Positions 8,355-16,455 of a stretch of DNA of 64,000 bases are shown piece by piece (within the stretch, counting starts at the first letter, position 1; each line of letters opens with the position of its first letter). A program made the translations under genes and the position numbers. The notes under the pieces were generated by a model, which saw nothing but the letters and a program-made list of their open reading frames with translations, did no database searches and was not told the origin of the DNA. Where the stretch lies: NCBI GenBank assembly GCA_910584125.1, contig CAJTXU010000009.1, positions 1 through 64,000 of the forward strand, read 5' to 3'. The DNA is from an uncultured Muribaculaceae bacterium. GTDB lineage: Bacteria; Bacteroidota; Bacteroidia; Bacteroidales; Muribaculaceae.

Positions 8355-9116
8355 ATGGGCATAAGAGAAGAATTAATGGAACGCATCGACATGGAGCGCA
8401 TCCCGCGCCATGTGGCCATCATCATGGACGGCAACGGACGCTGGGCCCGCGGCCGGATGCGCGGCCGCAGCGAAGGCCACGCCGAGGGCGTCAACAGCGT
8501 GCACAACATCACCAAGGCGGCCTCCGACCTCGGCGTCAAGCACCTGACCCTCTACGCGTTCTCGACCGAGAACTGGAACCGTCCCGCCGAGGAGGTCGAG
8601 ACACTGATGCACCTCATCGGCTGGGCCATCCGCAAGGAGACCCCCGAGCTGAAGGCCAACAACGTCCGCATCCGCCTCATCGGCGAGATCGGCCGGCTCC
8701 CGGAGTCCGTGCGCGCCGACCTCGAGGAGGGATGCCGCCAGACGGCCAGCTGCGACGGCCTGAACCTCAACCTATGTCTCAGCTACTCGTCGCGACGCGA
8801 GCTCACCGAGGCCCTGCAGGCTATCGTCGACGAGGTCGCCGCCGGAAAGCGCCCGCCGCTGGTCGACGAAGACACTATCTCCTCTCACCTCTACACCGCC
8901 GGAATCCCCGACCCCGACCTGCTGATCCGCACCGGGGGCGAGCACCGCATCAGCAATTTCCTGCTCTGGCAGATTGCATACAGCGAACTCTATTTCACAC
9001 CCGTGTTGTGGCCCGATTTCGACGAGAACGCCCTGCTCGAGGCCATCCTGGACTTCCAGGGCCGAGAGAGACGTTTCGGCATGACCTCCGACCAGGTCAG
9101 AGAGCAGAAACCATAA
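8355..9116 (+). CDS. uppS: Undecaprenyl diphosphate synthase
   Basis: This 253-residue protein contains HVAIIMDGNGRWA (19-31) with the catalytic Asp25, then LTLYAFSTENWNRP, and near the C-terminus DLLIRTGGEHRISNFLLWQ and YSELYFTPVLWPDF. These are the hallmark blocks of cis-prenyl transferases that join isopentenyl units to farnesyl diphosphate, giving the C55 lipid carrier for peptidoglycan and surface glycans. The ATG at 8355 is preferred over a GTG at 8325 that would overlap the previous gene. The gene lies between the DUF6089-like gene and bamA. Confidence 0.95.
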   Translation: MGIREELMERIDMERIPRHVAIIMDGNGRWARGRMRGRSEGHAEGVNSVHNITKAASDLGVKHLTLYAFSTENWNRPAEEVETLMHLIGWAIRKETPELKANNVRIRLIGEIGRLPESVRADLEEGCRQTASCDGLNLNLCLSYSSRRELTEALQAIVDEVAAGKRPPLVDEDTISSHLYTAGIPDPDLLIRTGGEHRISNFLLWQIAYSELYFTPVLWPDFDENALLEAILDFQGRERRFGMTSDQVREQKP

Positions 9117-9139
9117 AGCACCCGAACTACCGCACTTCT

Positions 9140-11800
9140 ATGAAACATATCAGGAAAACAGTAATCACCCTGGCACTCGTGCCGGTCCTGTCGGCCGCCG
9201 CGCTCGACATCAAGCTCGACAAGCCCGTGGCCCCTTCCGACACGATCTTCGCTCCTGACATCATCTATTCGCCGATTCCCAAGCAGTATGAAATCGCCGG
9301 AATCAGCGTCAAGGGAATACCCGAAAGCGACGAGTACATCGCCATCGGCTTCTCCGGTCTCGCCATCGGCGACAAGGTCGACATCCCCGGCGCCGAAATC
9401 ACCGACGCCGTCAAGCGATTCTGGCGCCAGGGCCTATATTCCAAAGTCGAGATCAACGTCGACAAAATCGCCGGCGACAAGGTCTGGCTCGTCATCGAGC
9501 TGCAGCGCCAGCCCCGCATGTCGGAGATGAGATTCGAGGGCACCAAGGGCGGCGAGAAGAAAGACATTACCGAGCGACTCGGCATGGTGTCGGGACAGCA
9601 GCTCACCCCCAACATCATCGCCCAGGCCAAGCACATCATCGAAGACTACTACTCAAAGAAGGGCTTCAAGAACGCCGAGATCAAGATCGTGCAACAGCCC
9701 GACCTCTCGAAGGAGAACCAGGTGATCCTCAACGTCATCGTCAACCGCAACAGCAAGGTCAAGGTCCACAAGATATACATCGACGGCAACGAGGTGCTCT
9801 CCGACCGCAAGATCAAGCGCGTCATGAAGAAGACCAACGAAAGCTCCGACCTGCTCAAGATCTTCAGCCAGCGCAAGTTCGTCGACCGCGACTTCGCCGA
9901 CGACCGCACGCGCATCATCGACAAGTACAACGAACTCGGTTACCGCGACGCCAAGATCACCCACGACTCCGTGGCCAAATACAACGACAACTCGGTCGAC
10001 GTCTTCCTCACTGTCGACGAGGGCAAGAAATATTACATCTCCGACATCTCGTGGGTGGGCAACACCATCTACCCGACCGAGACGCTCAGCACGCTGCTCG
10101 GCATCTATCCGGGCGACGTCTACAACCAGAAATACCTCAACAAGCGCACCCAGGAAGACGACGACGCCGTCTCCAACCTCTATCTCGACAACGGCTACCT
10201 CTTCTTCCAGCTCGTGCCCATCGAGGAGCGGGTGGAGGGCGACAGCGTCGCGCTGCAGATGCGCGTCATCGAGGGCCCGCAGGCCCGCGTGAACCGCGTC
10301 ATCATCAACGGCAACGACCAGCTCTACGAGAAGGTGATCCGCCGCGAGCTCCGCGTCCGTCCGGGCGAGCTCTTCTCCAAGAGCGACCTCATGCGCTCGG
10401 CACGCGAGATCGCCGCCTCAGGCCATTTCGACCCCGAGAACATGGACATCCGCCCCGAGCCCAACGAGAACGACGGCACCGTCGACATCCTCTTCAACCT
10501 CACCTCGAGGGCCAACGACAAGATCCAGCTCTCGTTCGGCTGGGGACAGACCGGCCTCACCGGCCAGGTCGCACTGCAGTTCTCCAACTTCTCGATCAAG
10601 AACCTCTTCAACCCCAAGAGCTACAAAGGCATAATACCGCGCGGCGACGGCCAGACATTCTCGATCTCGGCCCAGACCAACGCCAAGTATTACCAGAGCT
10701 ACTCGCTGTCGTTCTTCGACCCCTGGATCGGTGGCAACCGCCCCAACTCGCTCGCAGTCTCGCTCGACTTCAGCCGCTCGACCGGCATCAACTCGCAGTT
10801 CTACAACAACCTGTGGAGCACCGCCTACCAGTCGGCCATCTACAACTATTCGAGCTACAACACCAACTACAGCAGCTACGCGATCCAGAACGCATACGAC
10901 CCCAACAAGGTGCTCCAGCTCGCCGGCGCAACCATCGGCTTCGGCACGCGCCTCAGCTGGCCCGACGACTACTTCCAGTTCCAGGCCACGCTCGGCTACC
11001 GCTGGTATTACCTCAAGAACTGGGACTACCTCTACTACATGCGCAACGGAACGTCCAACTCGATCACGCTGGGCCTCAACCTGTCGCGCTCGAGCATCGA
11101 CAACCCCATATACACCCGCCGCGGATCGACGTTCTCGATCGACCTCACCATGACGCCCCCCGCCAGCCTCTTCGGCAAGAAGGACTGGAAGGGACTCTCG
11201 GAACAGGCTTCATACTCCAACACCGACTCCGAGTCGCGCGAACGCGCCCGCAGCCAGATCTACAAATGGATAGAATACTGGAAACTCCGCTTCAAGAGCA
11301 AGACGTTCACCCCGCTCACCGACCCCGACGGCAAGTGGACACTCGTGCTCATGACACGCGCCGACTTCGGTCTGCTCGGCAGCTGGAACAAGTATCTCAA
11401 GACTCCGTTCGAGACCTTCTATTTCGGAGGCGACGGCATGACCGGCAGCTACACCTACGCCACCGAGACCATCTCGATGCGCGGATATGAGAACGGACAG
11501 TTCACCCCTAGCGGTTACGAGGGCTACGCTTACGGCAAGTTCACTTTCGAGCTCCACTTCCCCTTCCTGCTCCAGCCCGCCACCACCATCTACGCCATAG
11601 CTTTCGCCGAGGCCGGAAACTGCTGGACCAGCGTCAAGGACTTCTCGCCCTTCAACCTCAAGCGAAGCGCCGGCGTCGGAGCCCGCGTATACCTCTCGAT
11701 CCTCGGTTATCTCGGCATCGACTGGGCATACGGTTTCGACAAGGTATGGGGCCAGAAAGGCGGAAGCCAGATACACTTCGTGCTCGGTCAGGAATTCTGA
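9140..11800 (+). CDS. bamA: Outer-membrane assembly factor BamA
   Basis: Read from the ATG at 9140, this is 886 residues with a signal peptide (MKHIRKTVITLALVPVLSAA). About 400 residues of POTRA-type repeats follow, with segments such as VWLVIELQRQPRMSEMRFEG, GYRDAKITHDSV and GNDQLYEKVIRRELRVRPG. The C-terminal beta barrel contains SFGWGQTGLTGQVALQFSN and ends in a Phe (HFVLGQEF). BamA folds beta-barrel proteins into the outer membrane. It is followed by two OmpH/Skp-like chaperone genes, the usual order in this phylum. An open frame extends upstream inside uppS but is not coding. Confidence 0.95.
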   Translation: MKHIRKTVITLALVPVLSAAALDIKLDKPVAPSDTIFAPDIIYSPIPKQYEIAGISVKGIPESDEYIAIGFSGLAIGDKVDIPGAEITDAVKRFWRQGLYSKVEINVDKIAGDKVWLVIELQRQPRMSEMRFEGTKGGEKKDITERLGMVSGQQLTPNIIAQAKHIIEDYYSKKGFKNAEIKIVQQPDLSKENQVILNVIVNRNSKVKVHKIYIDGNEVLSDRKIKRVMKKTNESSDLLKIFSQRKFVDRDFADDRTRIIDKYNELGYRDAKITHDSVAKYNDNSVDVFLTVDEGKKYYISDISWVGNTIYPTETLSTLLGIYPGDVYNQKYLNKRTQEDDDAVSNLYLDNGYLFFQLVPIEERVEGDSVALQMRVIEGPQARVNRVIINGNDQLYEKVIRRELRVRPGELFSKSDLMRSAREIAASGHFDPENMDIRPEPNENDGTVDILFNLTSRANDKIQLSFGWGQTGLTGQVALQFSNFSIKNLFNPKSYKGIIPRGDGQTFSISAQTNAKYYQSYSLSFFDPWIGGNRPNSLAVSLDFSRSTGINSQFYNNLWSTAYQSAIYNYSSYNTNYSSYAIQNAYDPNKVLQLAGATIGFGTRLSWPDDYFQFQATLGYRWYYLKNWDYLYYMRNGTSNSITLGLNLSRSSIDNPIYTRRGSTFSIDLTMTPPASLFGKKDWKGLSEQASYSNTDSESRERARSQIYKWIEYWKLRFKSKTFTPLTDPDGKWTLVLMTRADFGLLGSWNKYLKTPFETFYFGGDGMTGSYTYATETISMRGYENGQFTPSGYEGYAYGKFTFELHFPFLLQPATTIYAIAFAEAGNCWTSVKDFSPFNLKRSAGVGARVYLSILGYLGIDWAYGFDKVWGQKGGSQIHFVLGQEF

Positions 11801-11878
11801 CGCTTAACGTTTATTCAGAATCACGACATAAACCTTTTGAACTTCCGTAGTGTCTTAAGTAGAAAAAACCAATTGAAT

Positions 11879-12394
11879 ATGAAGAAGATTTTCATCACCT
11901 TGATAGTGGCGGCGTTCGCTACGCTGTCGGCCGCCGCCCAGAAATACGCGCTGGTCGACATGGACTACATCCTGCGCAACGTGCCCGCCTACGAGATGGC
12001 CAACGAGCAGCTCAACCAGGTCAGCCTCCGCTGGGAAAAGGAGGTCAACGAACTCACCAAGGAGGCCGAGACGATGTACAAGAACTACCAGGCCGACCAG
12101 GTGTTCCTCACCGACGAGCAGAAGAAGAAACGCGAGGAGGAGATCGTAGCCAAGGAGAAGGAGGCCACTGACCTGCGTTACAAATACTTCGGCCCCGAGG
12201 GCGAGCTCTACAAGAAGCGCCAGTCGCTGATGAAGCCCATCCAGGAGGAAGTCTACAACGCCGTCAAGGCCGTGGCCGAGGAGAAAGGCTACCAGACCAT
12301 TTTCGACCGCGCCTCGAGCCAGAGCATCGTCTTCGCCTCTCCCCGCATCGACGTCAGCAACGACGTCCTCGCCAAACTCGGATACTCCAAATAA
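11879..12394 (+). CDS. OmpH/Skp-family periplasmic chaperone, first copy
   Basis: This 171-residue protein has a signal peptide (about 1-20) and then KYALVDMDYILRNVPAYEMANEQL, the usual beginning of OmpH proteins. A long charged helix (about 45-120) forms the coiled-coil tentacle. Skp-type chaperones hold unfolded outer-membrane proteins in the periplasm and pass them to BamA, encoded just upstream. A second, diverged copy follows 54 bases later. Confidence 0.9.
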   Translation: MKKIFITLIVAAFATLSAAAQKYALVDMDYILRNVPAYEMANEQLNQVSLRWEKEVNELTKEAETMYKNYQADQVFLTDEQKKKREEEIVAKEKEATDLRYKYFGPEGELYKKRQSLMKPIQEEVYNAVKAVAEEKGYQTIFDRASSQSIVFASPRIDVSNDVLAKLGYSK

Positions 12395-12434
12395 AACATT
12401 CGAAATAAAACATTCGAAAAATAAAACATTCGAA
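12391..12434. repeat. Three copies of a 14-base tandem repeat between the ompH genes
   Basis: ATAAAACATTCGAA occurs at 12391-12404, 12405-12418 and 12421-12434. The first copy supplies the TAA stop of the upstream gene. The tract fills nearly the whole spacer between the two ompH genes. Confidence 0.9.
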
Positions 12435-12448
12435 ACAAAATATACATC

Positions 12449-12958
12449 ATGATCAAGAAAATTCTATTGGCGGTAGCTGTGATGCTGCCCTTGTTCGGCG
12501 CCTCGGCGCAAAACATCAAAATCGGTCTCGTCAACACCAACGAGATAATCCAGGCTATGCCCGAGACCGCCGACGCCCAGAAGAAACTCGCCGAAAACTC
12601 CAAGAAGTACGAAGACGAGTACGCCAAGCTCCAGGAAGAGTTCAAGAGAATGTACGACGAGTTCAGCAAGATGTCAGAGACCGAGCTCCCCGCCATCAAG
12701 GAGCGCAAGGCCAAGGAAATCCAGGACTACCAGAACAAGATCCAGGGATTCCTGCAGAGCGCCGACCAGGACATGCAGCGCCAGCAGGCCGAGCTCATGG
12801 CCCCCATCAGCCAGAAGATCAAGGACGCCGTGGAGTCGGTAGGCAAGGAGGGCGGTTACAGCCTCATCGAGAACTACACCCCCGAACTGCATCTCTATTA
12901 CGCCGCTCCGGTCAACGACATCACCCCGCAGGTGAAACTCAAACTCGGACTCAAATAA
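12449..12958 (+). CDS. OmpH/Skp-family periplasmic chaperone, second copy
   Basis: This 169-residue protein has a signal peptide (MIKKILLAVAVMLPLFGASA), then KIGLVNTNEIIQAMPETADAQ and a coiled-coil region rich in Lys and Glu (about 45-125). It is clearly paralogous to the gene before it in layout but not in close sequence. The role is again outer-membrane protein chaperoning with BamA. A strong terminator follows 32 bases after the stop, so the DUF6089-uppS-bamA-ompH-ompH unit probably ends here. Confidence 0.9.
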   Translation: MIKKILLAVAVMLPLFGASAQNIKIGLVNTNEIIQAMPETADAQKKLAENSKKYEDEYAKLQEEFKRMYDEFSKMSETELPAIKERKAKEIQDYQNKIQGFLQSADQDMQRQQAELMAPISQKIKDAVESVGKEGGYSLIENYTPELHLYYAAPVNDITPQVKLKLGLK

Positions 12959-12990
12959 GCCCCGAGCGACTCACGACCGCAACTTATCGA

Positions 12991-13021
12991 AGCCGGAATA
13001 TCACTATTCCGGCTTTTTTTT
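12991..13021 (+). terminator. Rho-independent terminator after the bamA-ompH unit
   Basis: AGCCGGAATA, a short loop, then TATTCCGGCT, followed by a run of eight T. This is a classic intrinsic terminator. Confidence 0.93.
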
Positions 13022-13022
13022 G

Positions 13023-13030
13023 TAAATTTG
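13023..13030 (+). promoter_or_regulatory. Putative -7 box for murI
   Basis: TAAATTTG at 13023-13030 lies directly after the terminator and about 28 bases before the murI ATG. The -33 partner is not clear. Confidence 0.45.
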
Positions 13031-13057
13031 CATTCTCAAACAAGCAAGCACACCGAA

Positions 13058-13885
13058 ATGGACGAGACACCCGGCCGCATAGGCGTTTTTGACTCCGGAT
13101 ACGGAGGTCTGACAATTCTCAAGGAGATAAGGCGCGAGCTCCCGCAGTACGACTATCTTTATCTGGGCGACAACGCGCGCGCGCCTTACGGCACGCGCAG
13201 TTTCGACGTGGTCTACGACTTCACGCGCCAGGCCGTCGAGGAGCTCTTCGGCCGCGGCTGCCATCTGGTGATCTTAGCCTGCAACACGGCCTCGGCCAAG
13301 GCCCTGCGCTCAATCCAGCAGAACGTCCTGCCCGACCGATGGCCCGGCCGCCGTGTGCTCGGTGTGATCAGACCCACCGTCGAGGCCGTCGGCGACATAA
13401 GCCGCACTCGGCACGTCGGCCTGCTCGCCACCCCGGGCACGGTGAGGAGCCATTCCTACCGCCTCGAGATCGACAAGCTCCATCCGGGCATGATGATCAC
13501 CGAGACCGAATGCCCCATGTGGGTGCCGCTCGTCGAGCACGGCGAGGCCGACGGCGACGGCGCCGACTGGTTCGTCCGCAAGTATATCGACGCCACGATG
13601 CAGGCCGACCCCGACATAGACACGTTGCTGCTCGGCTGCACACACTACCCCATCCTGCTGCCCAAGATCCTGCGCTGTGTCCCCGACGGAGTCAGCGTCC
13701 TCTCGCAGGGCGAGATCGTGGCCCGCAGCCTCGCCGACTATCTGCGCCGGCATCCCGAGATCGACCGCAAATGCACCAAAGGAGGCCGCACCGAATTCCT
13801 CACCACCGAAAATTCCGACATATTCAACCGCCTGGCGTCGATGTTCCTCGGCGACCGGATATGTTCAACCCGCATAACACTCTGA
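13058..13885 (+). CDS. murI: Glutamate racemase
   Basis: This 275-residue protein has IGVFDSGYGGLTILKEI (8-24), YLGDNARAPYG, the first catalytic Cys75 in ACNTASA and the second Cys194 in GCTHYP. These are the two-base active site of glutamate racemase, which makes D-glutamate for peptidoglycan. The ATG at 13058 gives the standard start; a TTG at 13028 would add ten unconserved residues. The next small gene begins 4 bases after the stop, suggesting cotranscription. Confidence 0.95.
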   Translation: MDETPGRIGVFDSGYGGLTILKEIRRELPQYDYLYLGDNARAPYGTRSFDVVYDFTRQAVEELFGRGCHLVILACNTASAKALRSIQQNVLPDRWPGRRVLGVIRPTVEAVGDISRTRHVGLLATPGTVRSHSYRLEIDKLHPGMMITETECPMWVPLVEHGEADGDGADWFVRKYIDATMQADPDIDTLLLGCTHYPILLPKILRCVPDGVSVLSQGEIVARSLADYLRRHPEIDRKCTKGGRTEFLTTENSDIFNRLASMFLGDRICSTRITL

Positions 13886-13889
13886 ACAC

Positions 13890-14156
13890 ATGGAAGACTC
13901 GCTCAAAGAAAGACTCAAGACGATGACCGCGCCCGAAGCCGTCGCGGCCCTCGACGCCTATATCGCCGCCAATCCCGACGACGAGGAGGCCTACATCGCG
14001 CGCGGAATGCGCCATTGGGGCGACGGACGCCGCAGCCTCGCCATCAACGACTATCTCACCGCCATCCGCATCAACCCCGAGAGCCGCGCCCGCGAGGCCC
14101 TCAAGGCCGCCAACGAAATCCTCGACTACCGCAACAAGGACCTCTACAATCCCTGA
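13890..14156 (+). CDS. Small TPR-type protein
   Basis: This 88-residue protein contains one or two tetratricopeptide-like helices: PDDEEAYIARGMRHWGDGRRSLAINDYLTAIRINPES follows the TPR spacing of small and large hydrophobic residues. It has no signal peptide, so a cytoplasmic protein-protein contact is likely. It starts 4 bases after murI and is probably cotranscribed. The partner is unknown. Confidence 0.72.
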   Translation: MEDSLKERLKTMTAPEAVAALDAYIAANPDDEEAYIARGMRHWGDGRRSLAINDYLTAIRINPESRAREALKAANEILDYRNKDLYNP

Positions 14157-14165
14157 TGCGTGCCG

Positions 14166-14633
14166 TCAGTGGTCGCCGTAGAGGAGGCGTATGCTCTCCG
14201 GAATCTCGCGGCGTCCCGACGCCGGCTGACGCCCGGCCTTCGGCCCCGCTCCCGACGCCGCGGCCGACGTCTCGCGGCGCGTGCCGGCATACAGCATGAA
14301 CGGCTGCTCCATGCTCCAGCCCCGCGTGATGTTGCGGATATAGAGCCGCGTCAGGCCCCGCTCGCCGCGGGTGTAGTGGCGCAGCTCGCCGTATATCTCG
14401 CTCAGGTCGTTGACCTCGCTCAGCGTGAATTCGGCCAGAGTTCTCACGCCGTATTGCATCCGCGTCAACCGCACGAATATCCGGTCGCCGTATCTCACGG
14501 GCCGCCCTGTGCCCGACGGCGTCACGCACCGGCGAGTCGTCGGCGCATATGACCTGCGCACCCCTGCCGGAGCCTCGTATACGTGGTAATCACCTCCCTT
14601 GACCGCATTTCTTATCACTGTGGCTGTGTCCAT
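14166..14633 (-). CDS. Hypothetical basic protein
   Basis: This 155-residue protein, read from the ATG at 14633, is rich in Arg and Tyr and has no signal peptide or membrane segment. It contains GRPVRYGDRIFVRLTRMQYGVRTLAEFTLSEVNDLSEIYGEL, which looks like a folded domain, then a low-complexity tail rich in Ala, Gly and Arg. A longer version from 14741 is open, but the extra N-terminal part is not convincing. It converges on murI and its TPR neighbour. I do not recognise a family. Confidence 0.55.
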   Translation of the reverse strand: MDTATVIRNAVKGGDYHVYEAPAGVRRSYAPTTRRCVTPSGTGRPVRYGDRIFVRLTRMQYGVRTLAEFTLSEVNDLSEIYGELRHYTRGERGLTRLYIRNITRGWSMEQPFMLYAGTRRETSAAASGAGPKAGRQPASGRREIPESIRLLYGDH

Positions 14634-14830
14634 AATCTGATCCTTTCCCTTGGTTTGGACGCACGCGGCGGACGGCCCTGACGCCCCCGCCCCACGCGTC
14701 GGTGAGACATTATCTTTATCCGTCCACAAAATTAGGCGCACCGACTGCGGACACGTTGCAGGGCAATGCGAATATTTGTGAATATTTGTAAAAACTTGTA
14801 TAAAATCGGGGTGATATTGGCAAATATGAT

Positions 14831-14838
14831 TAACTTTG
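14831..14838 (+). promoter_or_regulatory. Putative -7 box for tRNA-Leu(UAA)
   Basis: TAACTTTG at 14831-14838 lies about 58 bases before the tRNA. The AT-rich DNA upstream (two copies of GAATATTTGT near 14770-14790) gives no exact -33 box at the expected spacing. The remainder of the 14634-14895 gap holds no gene. Confidence 0.5.
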
Positions 14839-14895
14839 CAGTCTGAAAGGGCACAGACAAAGCGCCTGACTACGGGCGAAAAGACACCCGACGAT

Positions 14896-14979
14896 GCAGA
14901 AATGGTGGAATGGTAGACACGAGGGACTTAAAATCCCTTGCCCGATGAGGGCGTGTGGGTTCGAGTCCCACTTTCTGTA
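14896..14979 (+). tRNA. tRNA-Leu (anticodon UAA)
   Basis: The acceptor arms GCAGAAA and TTTCTGT pair, with a G-U at the first pair. The anticodon stem AGGGA/TCCCT encloses the loop CTTAAAA, giving UAA. A variable arm of class II type and the T-loop GGTTCGAGTCC are present. The discriminator is A and CCA is not encoded. Confidence 0.95.
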
Positions 14980-14987
14980 CGAAACTG

Positions 14988-15015
14988 ATCCTTTGCCGCC
15001 GACACGGCAGAGGAT
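14988..15015 (+). terminator. Hairpin terminator after tRNA-Leu
   Basis: ATCCTTTGCCG and CGGCAGAGGAT pair across a 6-base loop with one G-U, followed by TTAATTTTAA. It lies 8 bases after the tRNA and 25 bases before rpoN. Confidence 0.65.
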
Positions 15016-15039
15016 TTAATTTTAAGCAACCAACAGACC

Positions 15040-16404
15040 ATGCCGTCGCAGAATCTCGAACAGGTACAGAAGATAGGGATACGACTCTCGCAGCAGCAGT
15101 TGCGGTTCGTAAGGATGCTCGAGCTCAACGCGCCCGAACTCGAGGAGGTCGTGGAGCGCGAGCTCGAAGACAATCCCGCGCTCGGCGTCAAGGAGGAGAC
15201 AACCGAGGAAGACACCCGGCGCTATCCGACGTATACCGCTCCGCCGCGCAACGACTACGCCTTCACGCCCGAAGACCGCAGCGAGACGCTCTACGACCAG
15301 CTGCTGGCCCAGCTCTCTGAGCGCCGCCTGTCGCCACGCGTCGAGACCGCGGCCCGCTTCATCATCGGCAGCCTCGACTCCAACGGCTACCTCAACCGCA
15401 AGCTCCGCGACATCATCGACGACCTGGCATTCGGCCCCGGCGTCGAAATCTCCGAGAAGGAGGCCCGCGAGGCCCTCGACGCCGTCAGAAGCCTCGACCC
15501 GCCGGGCATCGGAGCCAACGGCCTCCAGGACTGCCTGAGGATTCAGCTCGAGCGTATGCCGAAATCGGCGACACGCGATGTCGCCCTGCTCATCATCAAC
15601 AAGGCATACTCCGCCTTCACGATGAAGCACCGCCACCGCATCATGTCGACCCTCAAACTGCCCTATTACATGGTGAGCGGGGCCCTCAACCTCATCCTAT
15701 CGCTCAACCCCAAGCCGGGCGCCGGACTCGGTTACGACCCCTCGGAGGCAGCCAACATCATCGTGCCCGACTTCACGATCAACATCGAGGACGGCGAGAT
15801 CACGATCGCGCTCAACAACCGCATCCCCGAACTCCGCATCGAGCAGAGCTTCGAGCAGGCCATGGCCAATGTCGACCGCACTCCCAAAGGACGCCCTAAG
15901 AAAGGTTCCGAGTTCATCGTGAGCCGATATAACGACGCCCGCGACTTCATCCGCATCCTCTCGCAGCGGCAGCAGACCATGATGACCGTCATGACGGCCA
16001 TAGCCAGCATCCAGCGAGAGTATCTCCTCTCCGAGGACGTCTATCGCCTCAAGCCCATGATGATCAAGAACATCGCCGACATCACCGGCCTCGACCTCTC
16101 GGTCATATCGCGCGTCACGTCCAACAAGTACGTGGCCCTGCCATGGGGCATATTCCCGCTCCGCTTCTTCTTCAGCGACACCATCGGCGAGGAGAAGGAG
16201 GGTGCCGAGGCCGCCACCAACCGCAAGATCGAGGCGCAGATCACGGCCCTCATCGACGGCGAGGACAAGAATCACCCCCTGTCCGACCGCGAGATCCAGG
16301 AGGAGATGCAGGCCCGCGGCTATGACATCTCGCGACGCACGGTGGCCAAATACCGCGACCGCCAGGGAATCCCGGTGGCCCGCCTGCGCAAGGACCTGTG
16401 GTGA
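15040..16404 (+). CDS. rpoN: RNA polymerase sigma-54 factor
   Basis: This 454-residue protein has the Gln/Leu-rich activator-interacting region I at the N-terminus (IGIRLSQQQLRFVRMLELNAPEL), the core-binding region, and the DNA-binding end with the RpoN box ISRRTVAKYRDRQGIPV (near 431-447). Sigma-54 directs transcription from -24/-12 promoters and needs an AAA+ activator, none of which is visible in this window. Length and domain order are normal. The gene follows tRNA-Leu after a hairpin. Confidence 0.95.
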   Translation: MPSQNLEQVQKIGIRLSQQQLRFVRMLELNAPELEEVVERELEDNPALGVKEETTEEDTRRYPTYTAPPRNDYAFTPEDRSETLYDQLLAQLSERRLSPRVETAARFIIGSLDSNGYLNRKLRDIIDDLAFGPGVEISEKEAREALDAVRSLDPPGIGANGLQDCLRIQLERMPKSATRDVALLIINKAYSAFTMKHRHRIMSTLKLPYYMVSGALNLILSLNPKPGAGLGYDPSEAANIIVPDFTINIEDGEITIALNNRIPELRIEQSFEQAMANVDRTPKGRPKKGSEFIVSRYNDARDFIRILSQRQQTMMTVMTAIASIQREYLLSEDVYRLKPMMIKNIADITGLDLSVISRVTSNKYVALPWGIFPLRFFFSDTIGEEKEGAEAATNRKIEAQITALIDGEDKNHPLSDREIQEEMQARGYDISRRTVAKYRDRQGIPVARLRKDLW

Positions 16405-16455
16405 GCCCGCCGGACATATGATTTAAATGAATGTTATGAATCTTTAGATTTGTCT

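Noticed and set aside
16445..16452. TAGATTTG as promoter -7 box for the 16456 gene
   Set aside because: It ends 4 bases before the ATG, so the transcript would have almost no leader; probably chance.
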